From: Roseomonas sp. OT10
Lineage (GTDB): Bacteria; Pseudomonadota; Alphaproteobacteria; Acetobacterales; Acetobacteraceae
Length of the DNA stretch: 64,000 nucleotides
Assembly (NCBI RefSeq): GCF_020991085.1
Contig: NZ_CP087719.1
Coordinates: 4,945,001 to 5,009,000, forward strand
Direction of reading: 5' to 3'
Numbering within the stretch: the first letter of the stretch is position 1; every line of letters begins with the position of its first letter. Position numbers and translations under genes: made by a program. Positions 39,308 through 47,146 of the stretch are shown here, piece after piece. Below the pieces are notes generated by a model. That model did not search any database. It worked only from the letters and a program-made list of their open reading frames with translations, and was not told where the DNA came from.

Positions 39308-40164
39308 ACGACGTCATGTCATGGCTGGCAGAACTGGATCGTTTGCGCGTCCGGATGGGAGCTCCGCAAGCGTCCTGGGACTGGAAAGTGCGCGACCGGT
39401 TGCCGGTCGAGCCTCCTCGCCCGATCTTCGAGAAAGAAGTCAGCCTTGAAGATCTCAAAGTTGGGGAAGCCGGAACTCTTACTGCTGAGGGTGTGCGGGT
39501 CTTCCTGTACATCATGGAACCCAGTCGTGCCTTCGAATCCCTCGCTTCTGCGGGTGGTCCGGACAATCTCCTGCCGCGCTTCCATGTTGCTTGGTGTCGC
39601 AAGCTGGATGAAATGAAGCGCAGCGGACGATTTGAACGGTACGTTGCTACGGATGAGGCTGAAAAGTCGTTCAAAATGGTCGTGAGGACGGAAAGTGGTG
39701 ATTTGGAGTCTGGAAGAGCCGATTTGCATGTCTGTAGGCTTTGCCTGAGTTTCCTTAATTGGCGGGACTATCGTCGGTGCGATGCCGAGGCGCGGAATGA
39801 GCGAGTTAGGAACTTTTCGCGCCGCGAATTTCTGGAAACTCATTCGACCCACTTCGAACATGTTCCGTCACGAACCGATGAGACCGCTCGTCATTTCGGT
39901 TACACTGCGGATTGGAACAGGGTTTCGAAGGAGTACCGGAAATTCCAGAACTGGCGGTGTGAGAGATGTGGCGTGGACTGCACGGAGAATCAGGGGCTCC
40001 TCGATACGCATCACCGCGACGGCGTGGTCAGTAACAATGCATGGAGCAACCTGCGTGCCCTATGCAAATCGTGCCACGTCGAAGAACACCCACGCTGGTA
40101 CCGCATTTCTGATGCGCAAAGGAAGGCCATAGAGACCCTCCGCAAAAGCAGATCACGCGGCTGA
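39304..40164 (+). CDS. zorE: ZorE-like HNH endonuclease
   Basis: A 286-residue nuclease. The C-terminal HNH domain has zinc pairs Cys219/Cys222 and Cys254/Cys257, catalytic His236/His237 in DTHHRDG, Asn249 and His258/His262. An N-terminal region carries a second likely metal knuckle (His94, Cys98, Cys144, Cys147) in a domain with FHVAWCRKLDEM and VCRLCLSFLNW. An HNH protein as the third gene after ZorAB defines type II Zorya, where ZorE is the DNA-damaging effector. It overlaps zorB by ATGA. A restriction-type HNH is possible, but the fixed gene order makes the effector role more likely. Confidence 0.83.
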   Translation: MNDVMSWLAELDRLRVRMGAPQASWDWKVRDRLPVEPPRPIFEKEVSLEDLKVGEAGTLTAEGVRVFLYIMEPSRAFESLASAGGPDNLLPRFHVAWCRKLDEMKRSGRFERYVATDEAEKSFKMVVRTESGDLESGRADLHVCRLCLSFLNWRDYRRCDAEARNERVRNFSRREFLETHSTHFEHVPSRTDETARHFGYTADWNRVSKEYRKFQNWRCERCGVDCTENQGLLDTHHRDGVVSNNAWSNLRALCKSCHVEEHPRWYRISDAQRKAIETLRKSRSRG

Positions 40165-40192
40165 AGTCTGGTCCATCATTCGACTTCCGGCC

Positions 40193-40939
40193 TCACCCCG
40201 CCGTCTTCGCCTTCATCAGCGCCTTCGCTTCCTCGGCGCTGCCGACCCCGCCATGGCTCTTGGACCACATCACCGGGTCCTCCAGGAACTTGCGCACCTC
40301 GCGCAGCGCGCTCTCCTCGAAATAGGGCTGCTCGCGGCACGCCTCCAGCACGTCCCACCAGGTGCAGAGGTGGTGCAGGGTGAGGTTCATCTCCTTCATC
40401 GTCTGGAAGGCGCCGGGGAACACGCCGTAAAAGAAGATGACGAAGGTATGGTCGCAGATCGCGCCCGCGTCGCGCAGCGCCTGGGCGAAGGCGATCTTGG
40501 AGCCGCCGTCGGTGGTCAGGTCCTCCACCAGGAGGGTGCGCTTGCCCTCGGGCACGTCGCCCTCGATCTGGGCGTTGCGGCCGAAGCCCTTGGGCTTCTT
40601 CCGGACATAGGCCATCGGCGCCATCATCCGGTCGGCGATCCAGGCGGCGTAGGGGATGCCGGCGGTTTCGCCGCCCGCCACGGCCTCGATGGTCTCGTAG
40701 CCGATGTGGCGGCCGATCTTCTCCACCGCCAGCTCGCAGATCTTCGCCCGCGCCCGGGGGAAGTAGATGATCCGGCGGACGTCGATGTAGACGGGGGACT
40801 TCCAGCCGGAGGTGAAGGTGTAGGGCTCCTCCGGCCGGAAGTTGACCGCCTTGATCTCCAGCAGGATCCGCGCGGTGGTGAGGGCCGCGTCGCGGTCCCA
40901 GTCGGAAACTCGTGGTTCGGGGGCGTGTCGGGCAGTCAT
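40193..40939 (-). CDS. pyrE: orotate phosphoribosyltransferase
   Basis: A 248-residue enzyme that joins orotate and PRPP to OMP in pyrimidine synthesis. The PRPP-binding loop is TLLVEDLTTDGGSK, and the flexible catalytic loop is YVRKKPKGFGRNAQIEGD with its lysines. It is longer than E. coli PyrE (213), as in many alphaproteobacteria. AAGGAG lies about 11 bases before ATG 40939. It is the first ordinary chromosomal gene on the right of the defence island and converges with it, 28 bases apart. Confidence 0.93.
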   Translation of the reverse strand: MTARHAPEPRVSDWDRDAALTTARILLEIKAVNFRPEEPYTFTSGWKSPVYIDVRRIIYFPRARAKICELAVEKIGRHIGYETIEAVAGGETAGIPYAAWIADRMMAPMAYVRKKPKGFGRNAQIEGDVPEGKRTLLVEDLTTDGGSKIAFAQALRDAGAICDHTFVIFFYGVFPGAFQTMKEMNLTLHHLCTWWDVLEACREQPYFEESALREVRKFLEDPVMWSKSHGGVGSAEEAKALMKAKTAG

Positions 40940-40985
40940 GCGGGTCGAGGCTCCTTCGGGTGTCAGGGTTACGGCAGAACGGCGT

Positions 40986-41033
40986 CGGGCGGAACCGCCC
41001 GCGTGGAGAAGCCGGGCGGAACCGCCCGCGTGG
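40986..41033 (+). repeat. two direct copies of a 21-bp palindromic unit
   Basis: CGGGCGGAACCGCCCGCGTGG occurs at 40986-41006 and 41013-41033 (one base inside the limit is shared by both; period 27). Each holds GGGC/GCCC inverted arms. It lies in the short space between divergent pyrE and the ELM1-like gene, so it may affect either promoter, or be slippage. Confidence 0.7.
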
Positions 41034-41041
41034 GGCATCGC

Positions 41042-41983
41042 GTGAGCGGCGATCGCGTCTGGGTCCTGGCCGATCCCCGCGCCGGCACCGCCGCCCAGCC
41101 GCTGGGGCTTGCGGAGCGGCTGGGCGTGCCCTTCCGGACCGTGCCGCTGGAATGGGGGCCGCTCGCCCGGCTGCCCTGGCCCGTGCCGACGCTCGCGGGG
41201 CTGACGCGCGAGGCCCGGGCCCGCGTCGCGGGCCAGCCGGCGCCCGCGCTGGTGCTCTCGGCCGGGCGGCGCTCCGCCCCGGTGGCGAGATGGCTGCGGG
41301 CGCGGGGCGCCCGGACGGTGCACATGATGCGACCGGGCTTCGGGGCGCGCGACTTCGACCTGCTGCTGGTCGGCCGCCACGACGCGCCCGCCCCGGCGCC
41401 GAACCTGCTGCCCGTGCTGGGCGCGCTGCACCGCCTCTCGCCGGAGCGGCTGGTGGCGGCGCGGGCGGAATGGGGGGCGCTGGCGGCGCTGCCCCGGCCG
41501 CGCGTGGCGCTGCTGCTGGGCGGGCCGGTGCGGGGGGAGGGGATGGACCCTGGCCTCGCCGCCGGGCTGGTGCCGCAACTGCTGGCCCGCTTCCCCGGCG
41601 CGGGGGTGATGGCCACCGCCAGCCGCCGCACCGGGGCCGAGGCCACCGCCGCCCTGGCCGCCGCGCTGGCGCCGCTGCCGCACCGGCTGTTCCGCTGGGG
41701 CGATGCGGGGCCGAACCCCTATGCCGGCTTCCTGGCCTGGGCGGATGCGGTGGTGGTCACGGGGGACAGCGTCTCCATGCTCTCGGAGGCCGGGGCGACC
41801 GGGGCGCCGGTTCTGGTCGCGACCCGCGAGGAGGGGCGCCACCGCCGGCTGGCCGAGAGCCTGGTCGCGGCGGGCGTCGCCGGGATGCTGGACGGGGGCG
41901 CCACCCCCGCCCCGCACGCGCCGCTGGACGAGACGGGCCGGGTCGCGGCGCTGCTGCGCGAGCGGGGCTGGGTGCCGGACTGA
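41042..41983 (+). CDS. mitochondrial fission ELM1 family protein (COG3660)
   Basis: A 313-residue protein of the ELM1/COG3660 family, which looks like a GT-B glycosyltransferase. Visible: an N-terminal VWVLADPRAGTAAQPLGLAERL, a central LLLGGP glycine turn, then SRRTG and the C-terminal WADAVVVTGDSVSMLSEA, a nucleotide-sugar-like site. Plant ELM1 recruits dynamin; bacterial members probably modify surface glycans. The start GTG 41042 lies just after the 21-bp repeats and is divergent from pyrE. No neighbour clarifies its substrate. Confidence 0.85.
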   Translation: MSGDRVWVLADPRAGTAAQPLGLAERLGVPFRTVPLEWGPLARLPWPVPTLAGLTREARARVAGQPAPALVLSAGRRSAPVARWLRARGARTVHMMRPGFGARDFDLLLVGRHDAPAPAPNLLPVLGALHRLSPERLVAARAEWGALAALPRPRVALLLGGPVRGEGMDPGLAAGLVPQLLARFPGAGVMATASRRTGAEATAALAAALAPLPHRLFRWGDAGPNPYAGFLAWADAVVVTGDSVSMLSEAGATGAPVLVATREEGRHRRLAESLVAAGVAGMLDGGATPAPHAPLDETGRVAALLRERGWVPD

Positions 41984-42030
41984 TCCGCCTGGGCCGGCCC
42001 ATCCGAGTTGGCCCGCCGGGACCGGTTCAT

Positions 42031-42071
42031 CCGGGTCGATCCAGCCGGGTCGATCCAGCCGGGCCGATCCC
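42031..42071 (+). repeat. 14-bp tandem repeat, nearly three copies
   Basis: CCGGGTCGATCCAG is repeated at 42031-42044 and 42045-42058, with a third diverged copy CCGGGCCGATCCC to 42071. It lies between the ELM1-like gene and the cupin gene. Likely replication slippage; length variation between strains would be expected. Confidence 0.85.
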
Positions 42072-42143
42072 TTCCGGGGGCCGCGCCGCCTGTCATACTC
42101 GCGCCGGGACGGCCGCACGGCCGCATCCCAGGAGGAGACACCC

Positions 42144-42617
42144 ATGCGCCTTCCCGCCCGTCGCATCCGCCTCTGCGCCGGCCTGGCCGCCGCCTTCGCC
42201 GCCGGGCTGCTCGCCCCGCATCTGCTGCCCCCGGCCGGGGCGCAGCCGGCCGGCGCCGCGCCCACGCCGCGCATCGTCAACCTGCTCAGCATGACGGACG
42301 AGGAGATCGGGCCGCTGGTCAACAACACCGACCTGCGCTCCCGCCTGCTGGTGGCGACGCCCGAGGGCACGGTGGCGGTGCAGAGCGGCAACGTGTTCAA
42401 GCACTTCCACAAGGATGCGGACGAGATCCAGCTCATCCTCGACGGCGCCGGCAGCTTCTGGCTGGACGACCGGGAGGTGCAGATCAAGCCGGGCGACCTG
42501 ATCGTCATCCCGCGCGGCACGCACCATGCCGGCTCGCGCGCCACCACCGGGCGCTTCCGGACGCTGGCCATCAAGCTGCCGCCGCAGCGGCCGGACGACA
42601 CCCACCCGGTGCCATGA
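42144..42617 (+). CDS. exported cupin-domain protein
   Basis: A 157-residue protein with a signal peptide (LCAGLAAAFAAGLLAPHLLPPAGAQ) and one cupin barrel. The metal-site pattern is visible: HFHKDADEIQLIL (His, His, Glu) and a later His in PRGTHHAGS. Periplasmic cupins of this sort are usually of unknown function. GGAGGAG stands eight bases before ATG 42144. It precedes a DapA-family lyase and a Bug receptor on the same strand. Confidence 0.82.
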   Translation: MRLPARRIRLCAGLAAAFAAGLLAPHLLPPAGAQPAGAAPTPRIVNLLSMTDEEIGPLVNNTDLRSRLLVATPEGTVAVQSGNVFKHFHKDADEIQLILDGAGSFWLDDREVQIKPGDLIVIPRGTHHAGSRATTGRFRTLAIKLPPQRPDDTHPVP

Positions 42618-42712
42618 ACCGAGGGCCCTGGCCCGCGGCGGCCGCGCCTTTGGCAAATCCCCCGGCGGGTGCATAACCGGCCCCGACCGCTGCCAACCCG
42701 CCGGAGGGACCG

Positions 42713-43651
42713 ATGCCGCTCGACCACACCGCGAAAGGGGTCTACCCGATCGCCCCCACGCCGTTCCACGCGGATGGGCGCATCGATTTCGACTCCATCG
42801 ACCGCATGACGGATTTCTACCGCGAGGTCGGCAGCACGGGCATGACCGTGCTGGGCGTGATGGGCGAGGCGCCGAAGCTGGACGGGGCGGAGGCGCTGGA
42901 GATCGCGCGGCGCTTCATCCGCCGCGCCGGCGACCTGCCGGTGATCGTGGGCGTCTCCGCCCCCGGCTTCGCGGCGATGCGGGCGCTGGCCACGGCCTCG
43001 ATGGAGGCCGGCGCCGCGGGGGTGATGATCGCCCCGCCGAACACGCTGCGCACCGACGACCAGATCGCGGGCTACTACCGCCAGGCGGTCGAGGCGATCG
43101 GCGAGGACATCCCCTGGGTGATCCAGGACTACCCGCTGAACTTCTCCGTCGTCATGACGCCCGGCGTCATCAAGCGCATCGTCACCGAGAACCCCTCGTG
43201 CGTCATGCTCAAGCACGAGGACTGGCCGGGGCTGGAGAAGATCTCCACCCTGCGCGGCTGGCAGGCGGACGGGTCGCTGCGCCCGATCTCCATCCTCTGC
43301 GGCAATGGCGGGCTGTTCCTCGACTTCGAGGTGGAGCGGGGCGCGGACGGCGCCATGACCGGCTATGCCTTCCCCGACATGCTGGTGGAGGTCGTCCGCC
43401 TCCAGGCCGAGGGGAAGCGCGACGCGGCGCACGACCTGTTCGACGCCCACCTGCCGCTGCTGCGCTACGAGCAGCAGCCGGGCGTGGGGCTCGCCATCCG
43501 CAAGTACGTGATGGCCAAGCGCGGCATCATCGCCTCCGACGCCCAGCGCAAGCCGGCGGCGGGGATGTCCGCCAAGGCGAAGACGGAGGTGGAGTACCTG
43601 CTCCGCCGCCTCGCCCGTTTCGACCGCCGGGCGGAGAAGCTCGCGGCCTGA
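42713..43651 (+). CDS. dihydrodipicolinate synthase family protein
   Basis: A 312-residue class I aldolase or lyase of the DapA/NanA family. The Schiff-base lysine is Lys167 in CVMLKHED, and the partner Tyr140 is in IQDYP. The nucleotide-free TIM-barrel start GVYPIAPTPFHADGRIDFDS is typical. The GxxGE loop reads GVMGEAPKL instead of GTTGE-S/T, so it is unlikely to be the lysine-pathway DapA; catabolic sugar-acid or hydroxyproline-type lyases are closer in mind. A Bug receptor follows 100 bases on, suggesting uptake and breakdown of a carboxylate. Confidence 0.88.
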   Translation: MPLDHTAKGVYPIAPTPFHADGRIDFDSIDRMTDFYREVGSTGMTVLGVMGEAPKLDGAEALEIARRFIRRAGDLPVIVGVSAPGFAAMRALATASMEAGAAGVMIAPPNTLRTDDQIAGYYRQAVEAIGEDIPWVIQDYPLNFSVVMTPGVIKRIVTENPSCVMLKHEDWPGLEKISTLRGWQADGSLRPISILCGNGGLFLDFEVERGADGAMTGYAFPDMLVEVVRLQAEGKRDAAHDLFDAHLPLLRYEQQPGVGLAIRKYVMAKRGIIASDAQRKPAAGMSAKAKTEVEYLLRRLARFDRRAEKLAA

Positions 43652-43751
43652 ACAGCCCCCGGGGAGGGCGCCGCGCCTTCCCCGCCGCGGCGGGTGCCTT
43701 CCGGAATCGTTCATGGCAGGGTGGTGCCGGAATCAGAACGGGAGGAACCCC

Positions 43752-44735
43752 ATGCACCGTCGCACCCTGCTGGCCGGCGGCGCGCTCATGCCGGCGGCCG
43801 CCCTGCTGCCTCGCCGCGCGGGGGCGCAGGAGGCCTGGCCGGCACGCAACCTGACGATCATCGTCCCCTTCGCCCCGGGTTCCTCCTCCGACATCGTGGC
43901 CCGCGCCATGGCGGTGCCGATGCAGCAGGCACTGGGCAAGGCGGTGGTGGCGGAGAACCGGCCCGGCGCGACGGGCGAGCTCGGCACGCGCTTCGTCGCT
44001 CGCAGCGCCCCGGACGGCTACACCCTGATCCACGCGCCGATCAGCGTCTGGGCGATCAACGCCGCGCTGCGGCCGAACCTGGGCTACGACCCGGTGACGC
44101 AACTGACCCCCATCACCCAGACGGTCCGCACGCCCAACGTGCTGGTGGCCCACCCGCAGCAGGTGCCGGCGAACGACCTGGCCGGGCTGGTGGAATGGCT
44201 GAAGCAGAACGCCGGCAAGGTGTCCTATTCCACCAGCGGCATCGGCTCCTCCGACCATCTCACCATGGAGATGTTCAAGCAGCGCACCGGCACCGACATC
44301 GCCCATGTCCCCTATGCCGGCGGCGCCCCCGCGACCACCGACCTGATCGCCGGCAACGTGCAGCTCTCCTTCCAGAACCTCGGCTCCATCGCGCCGCAGA
44401 TCCGCGACGGGCGGGTGAAGCCCATCCTCATCACCTCGGAGGAGCGCAGCCCCCTGCTGCCGCAGGTGCCGACCGCCGGCGAGGCGGGGCTGCGCGACTT
44501 CGTGGTCTATTCCTGGCAGGGCTTCGGCGGGCCGGCGGGCCTTCCCGCCCCGGTGCTGGAGCGGTTGAGCCGCGAGGCGGTGGCGGCCATGCGCACGCCG
44601 GAGACGATGCGCCGCATGGCAGAGATCGGCTTCGAGGTGGTGGCCAGCACCCCGGCCGAGTTCGCCGCCTTCCAGAAGCAGGAGATCGCGCGCTGGAAGG
44701 AGGTCGTGCAGTCCGGGAGGATCGCCGCCGAGTGA
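43752..44735 (+). CDS. Bug-family tripartite tricarboxylate transporter receptor
   Basis: A 327-residue periplasmic solute receptor with a Tat-like signal (MHRRTLLAGGALMPAAALLPRRAGAQ). Family marks: LTIIVPFAPGSSSDIVAR, VVAENRPGATGELG, APDGYTLI and HVPYAGGAPATTDLIAGNVQ. ATG 43752 was chosen over an upstream in-frame ATG because GGGAGGA lies just before it. It probably serves the DapA-family pathway gene before it. Compared with the copy at 4451 it is only distantly similar, so the two likely bind different acids. Confidence 0.9.
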   Translation: MHRRTLLAGGALMPAAALLPRRAGAQEAWPARNLTIIVPFAPGSSSDIVARAMAVPMQQALGKAVVAENRPGATGELGTRFVARSAPDGYTLIHAPISVWAINAALRPNLGYDPVTQLTPITQTVRTPNVLVAHPQQVPANDLAGLVEWLKQNAGKVSYSTSGIGSSDHLTMEMFKQRTGTDIAHVPYAGGAPATTDLIAGNVQLSFQNLGSIAPQIRDGRVKPILITSEERSPLLPQVPTAGEAGLRDFVVYSWQGFGGPAGLPAPVLERLSREAVAAMRTPETMRRMAEIGFEVVASTPAEFAAFQKQEIARWKEVVQSGRIAAE

Positions 44736-44919
44736 CGCGCGGCGCCGGGGCCGGCAGGGTGCCCCGCGGGCCTCCCCCCCCCGCGCGGGGGCCTGGCGCC
44801 GCGCTGCCGGGGCGGCGGATGAGGGCACCAGCTACTTGGTGCTGCCGGGCGCCAGGGTTTCGCCGGAGCGCACGTCGTTCAGCATCGGCCCGGGCCGCTT
44901 TGTCGAGGCCGCACGGGTC

Positions 44920-45059
44920 GAACGGCCAGCAATTTCCGCGAGGCCCGGGAGGCCGTCTCCAGATTCCAGGACAAGCCCCTGACCAATGACACGACCGGGT
45001 TGGAGGCTGTCGTGCCTCGCAGCACCCTCGACAAGATGCCCATACCGACGTTGGGATGA
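44920..45059 (+). pseudogene. fragment of a phage-type polyvalent/PBECR-like protein, 5' part
   Basis: Frame reading ASNFREAREAVSRFQDKPL then TNDTTGLEAVVPRSTLDKM, ending at TGA 45057-45059, which lies inside the left end of repeat R2. From memory this resembles barnase-EndoU-ColicinE5/D-RelE-like (PBECR) nuclease regions of phage head or MuF proteins. There is no start, and the rest of the domain resumes at 45489 beyond the repeat. The family call is recall-based and should be searched. Confidence 0.6.
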
Positions 45060-45487
45060 CCTGACCGATTGTGCTGTGGTGTTCGGGCGAGGGACCGGAA
45101 GGGGACGCCGGCCTGCGGCATCGACGCCGTGCGTCGATCCCCGTCCCAGACCCTCCCCTGCCGGGGCCACAAGCGGGCCCCGGTCCCCGCTGGGAGTCTG
45201 GTGCTTCCGGTAGGCTTCAGCCTCCGGGCTGAAGCCAAGGAGCGCGCGGACAGGCGGGACTCCAGAATAGCTTTGAAGGCGTCAGCGAATGCTGCGGCCG
45301 GTCCCGCCGAGGAGCCATGCTCCTCGGCGCCTCGACCCCGTGTCAGGCTGTCCCGCGGCAGCGCTGATCGGGTCCAGGGCCCGCAGGGTTCTGGCGGAGT
45401 GGGGGTACGGGGGCGAGGCAGCGCCTTGCCCCCGGGCCACGGGCGCACCCCGCGCCGGCATGGACCAGGCCATCCCGCCGTCCGTAT
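45042..45487 (+). repeat. dispersed hairpin-rich repeat, copy R2
   Basis: A 446-bp copy with the clearest ends: ATACCGACGTTGGGATGACCTG (first 16 bases at 45042-45057) against ATCCCGCCGTCCGTAT at 45472-45487. Sixteen end bases pair with three mismatches, and the match continues to about 22. Internal hairpins match R1 (CCGGGGCC/GGCCCCGG at 45161-45183; CCGAGGAGC/GCTCCTCGG-like near 45310; GGGGGC/GCCCCC near 45410). It sits between two halves of what looks like one reading frame, so it probably inserted there. Confidence 0.85.
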
Positions 45488-45488
45488 C

Positions 45489-46187
45489 AGTCGCAAGGCG
45501 GTGGGGAAATCGGGAAGCCCCGCGGCCCACTCTCTGGCCGTGGCCAATGCCGACCAGTTGTTCGAGCGGGCGATCCTCGGCTGGGGCAAGCCGGACCGTG
45601 AAGGCGCCCCCAACATCGACGCCCTGTACCGCTTCCTTGCGCTGGTGGTGACGCCGGATCGCCGTGCCATGCGGGCGAAACTGACGGTCCAGGAGATCGT
45701 GGACGGCACCACGCCGAACGGGCTCCATATGGTGGAGGCGGTGGAGTTCAACGACGCCAAACCTGCTGACCCATGGGTCCGGGAAGCGGCTCGGGACGAT
45801 GCCTTGGGCATCGGGAAAGAAAGTCCCCTGCGGGGGGAGTGGGCGGCCGAGATTGCCGGGTCCGAAGACCAGGCCCTAAAACCAGCCCTCTATGGTTTCC
45901 GGCTCACGGAGCCCGTGAACCGCGCCGCAGGGGTCATACCCAATCTAGCGGGTGATGGGCGGCATCTCAATGCTGGCGATGACGACATCCGCCATAGCGT
46001 CGAGCCGCACACCGTTGATGCGATCCGAGCGGTCATCGAAGCGGCCTGCTGGCCAGGGCATGCCCCCGGAAGGGAGACCTGGGCACGTCTCGAACTGAAT
46101 CATACTGGCCGCGCGTCACACCATCGAGAACCACGACGACGAGAAGACCGAACGGTCGCGTGGTCAGATCGCCGTGACGGATGCTGA
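45489..46187 (+). pseudogene. fragment of a phage-type polyvalent/PBECR-like protein, 3' part
   Basis: The frame resumes with SRKAVGKSGSPAAHSLAVAN, then DQLFERAILGWGKPDREGAPN and KLTVQEIVDG, all typical of the C-terminal half of PBECR-like nuclease domains as I recall them. Joined to the 44920 fragment without R2, the spacing between LDKM and AVGKS would be natural. Later residues lose similarity, so it is decayed. No start or ribosome site. Confidence 0.6.
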
Positions 46188-46602
46188 CCTGAAATCCTGC
46201 CAGCCGTGGTTCAGCAGCCGGACCGCATCTTTTTCCGGGACGAAAGACCGGTTCGGCAAAGATCGGGTGGGGTTCGTGAAGCGCATGCCAGATGGCTCGG
46301 TCCTCTCCCTGGAGGAAATCCCCGCGAAGCGGAGGGAGCTGGCGACCGTTTCGGTGAGGAAGTATCCCGCCACGATGAATGTGGACAGCGTGGTGTCCAC
46401 CCTCGATCCCAACGCCCAGGGCGATGGCGTGAATGGTCTTGTTATAGTGACGCCACCTGCTGCCAACAAGGCTGGCGCGGAAAGCGACGGCGCCCAGGTC
46501 ATGCCCGCCGAAGCAGGTGGTTTCCTGCGGCCAGGGTGCCTGGAGACCAAGCAGAGACTGGGACCGGCAAGGAAGGCAACGCCGCCACGGACCAGGATGT
46601 AA
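46174..46602 (+). pseudogene. remnant of a phage-type polyvalent protein
   Basis: A 142-residue frame: WFSSRTASFSGTKDRFGKDR, then VGFVKRMPDGSVLSLEEI, RRELATVSVRKYPATMNVDSV and TLDPNAQGDG. This looks like a trailing domain of the same mobile-element protein, reached by a frame change from 46187. The C-terminal 35 residues (from VMPAEAGGF on) come from a REP-like sequence rather than protein. I treat it as a decayed piece rather than a gene. Confidence 0.5.
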
Positions 46603-46639
46603 CGGGAGAACCGGAAGATCGCAATTCCGTCCCGCCTCG

Positions 46640-47090
46640 TGATGGCGAACGCTTCGGCAGCACCCGCGAGGCGCTGCTCGACGGTCCCCTCGGCCGCCCG
46701 GCGGGCATCCTGCTGGAGGGCGGCCGGATCGTGCTTCACCCGCCGGGCGACCTGGCGCGGCTCTACCGCCGCGCGCGGCTGGGCGATGGCGTGCTGGGCG
46801 GCCTGTATCGCCAGGCAGCGGCCCGGCTGGGGGCTGCGCGCGGCCGGCGACCCCAACAGCCCGATCACCCCGCAGGAATTCGGCGCCTGTCGGATCGAGA
46901 ACCACGCGCGCCGCGCGCTGGGCAAGGCCAGGGAATCGGGCGAGGACTCCGGCCGCCTGGCCCAGGTGGGCAAGTTCGTGGCCGATATCGAGCAGGCCCA
47001 GCGCGCCGGCTATGTGCCGCTAGCCGCCAGGGCGACGACGCGGTCACGGTGCGCCGGCCGGTCGCCAATCTGCGCTTCCTGGGCGTAGGA
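46640..47090 (+). pseudogene. frameshifted remnant of an unknown protein
   Basis: Coherent peptide stretches lie in alternating frames: PLGRPAGILLEGGRIVLHPP then LYRRARLGDGVLGGLYRQAA in one; after about 46850, DPNSPITPQEFGACRIENHA and VGKFVADIEQAQRAGYVPLA in another; after about 47030, GDDAVTVRRPVANLRFLGV back in the first. At least two frameshifts are needed. The source protein is not recognised; its location favours mobile-element debris. Confidence 0.5.
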
Positions 47091-47146
47091 AGGGGCAGGG
47101 CGCCGACCCGGCCCCGCTTCCGACTCGCCAGCCACGGACGGCCCGC

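Larger units (their letters stand above)
36735..40190 (+). other. low-GC genomic island carrying a Zorya-like defence operon
   Basis: Between the ABC receptor and pyrE the composition changes abruptly: AT-rich runs such as CTAAATTTTTTTACTAAG just before the first gene, and many A/T-ending codons through three genes (by eye about 55-60% GC against about 70% around). The island holds exactly three genes in one operon. I found no integrase, tRNA or flanking direct repeat, so the mode of entry is unknown. Confidence 0.8.

Noticed and set aside
36735-40190. Attachment sites or an integrase for the Zorya island
   Set aside because: I compared both edges by eye and found no direct repeat, tRNA or recombinase; none can be claimed.
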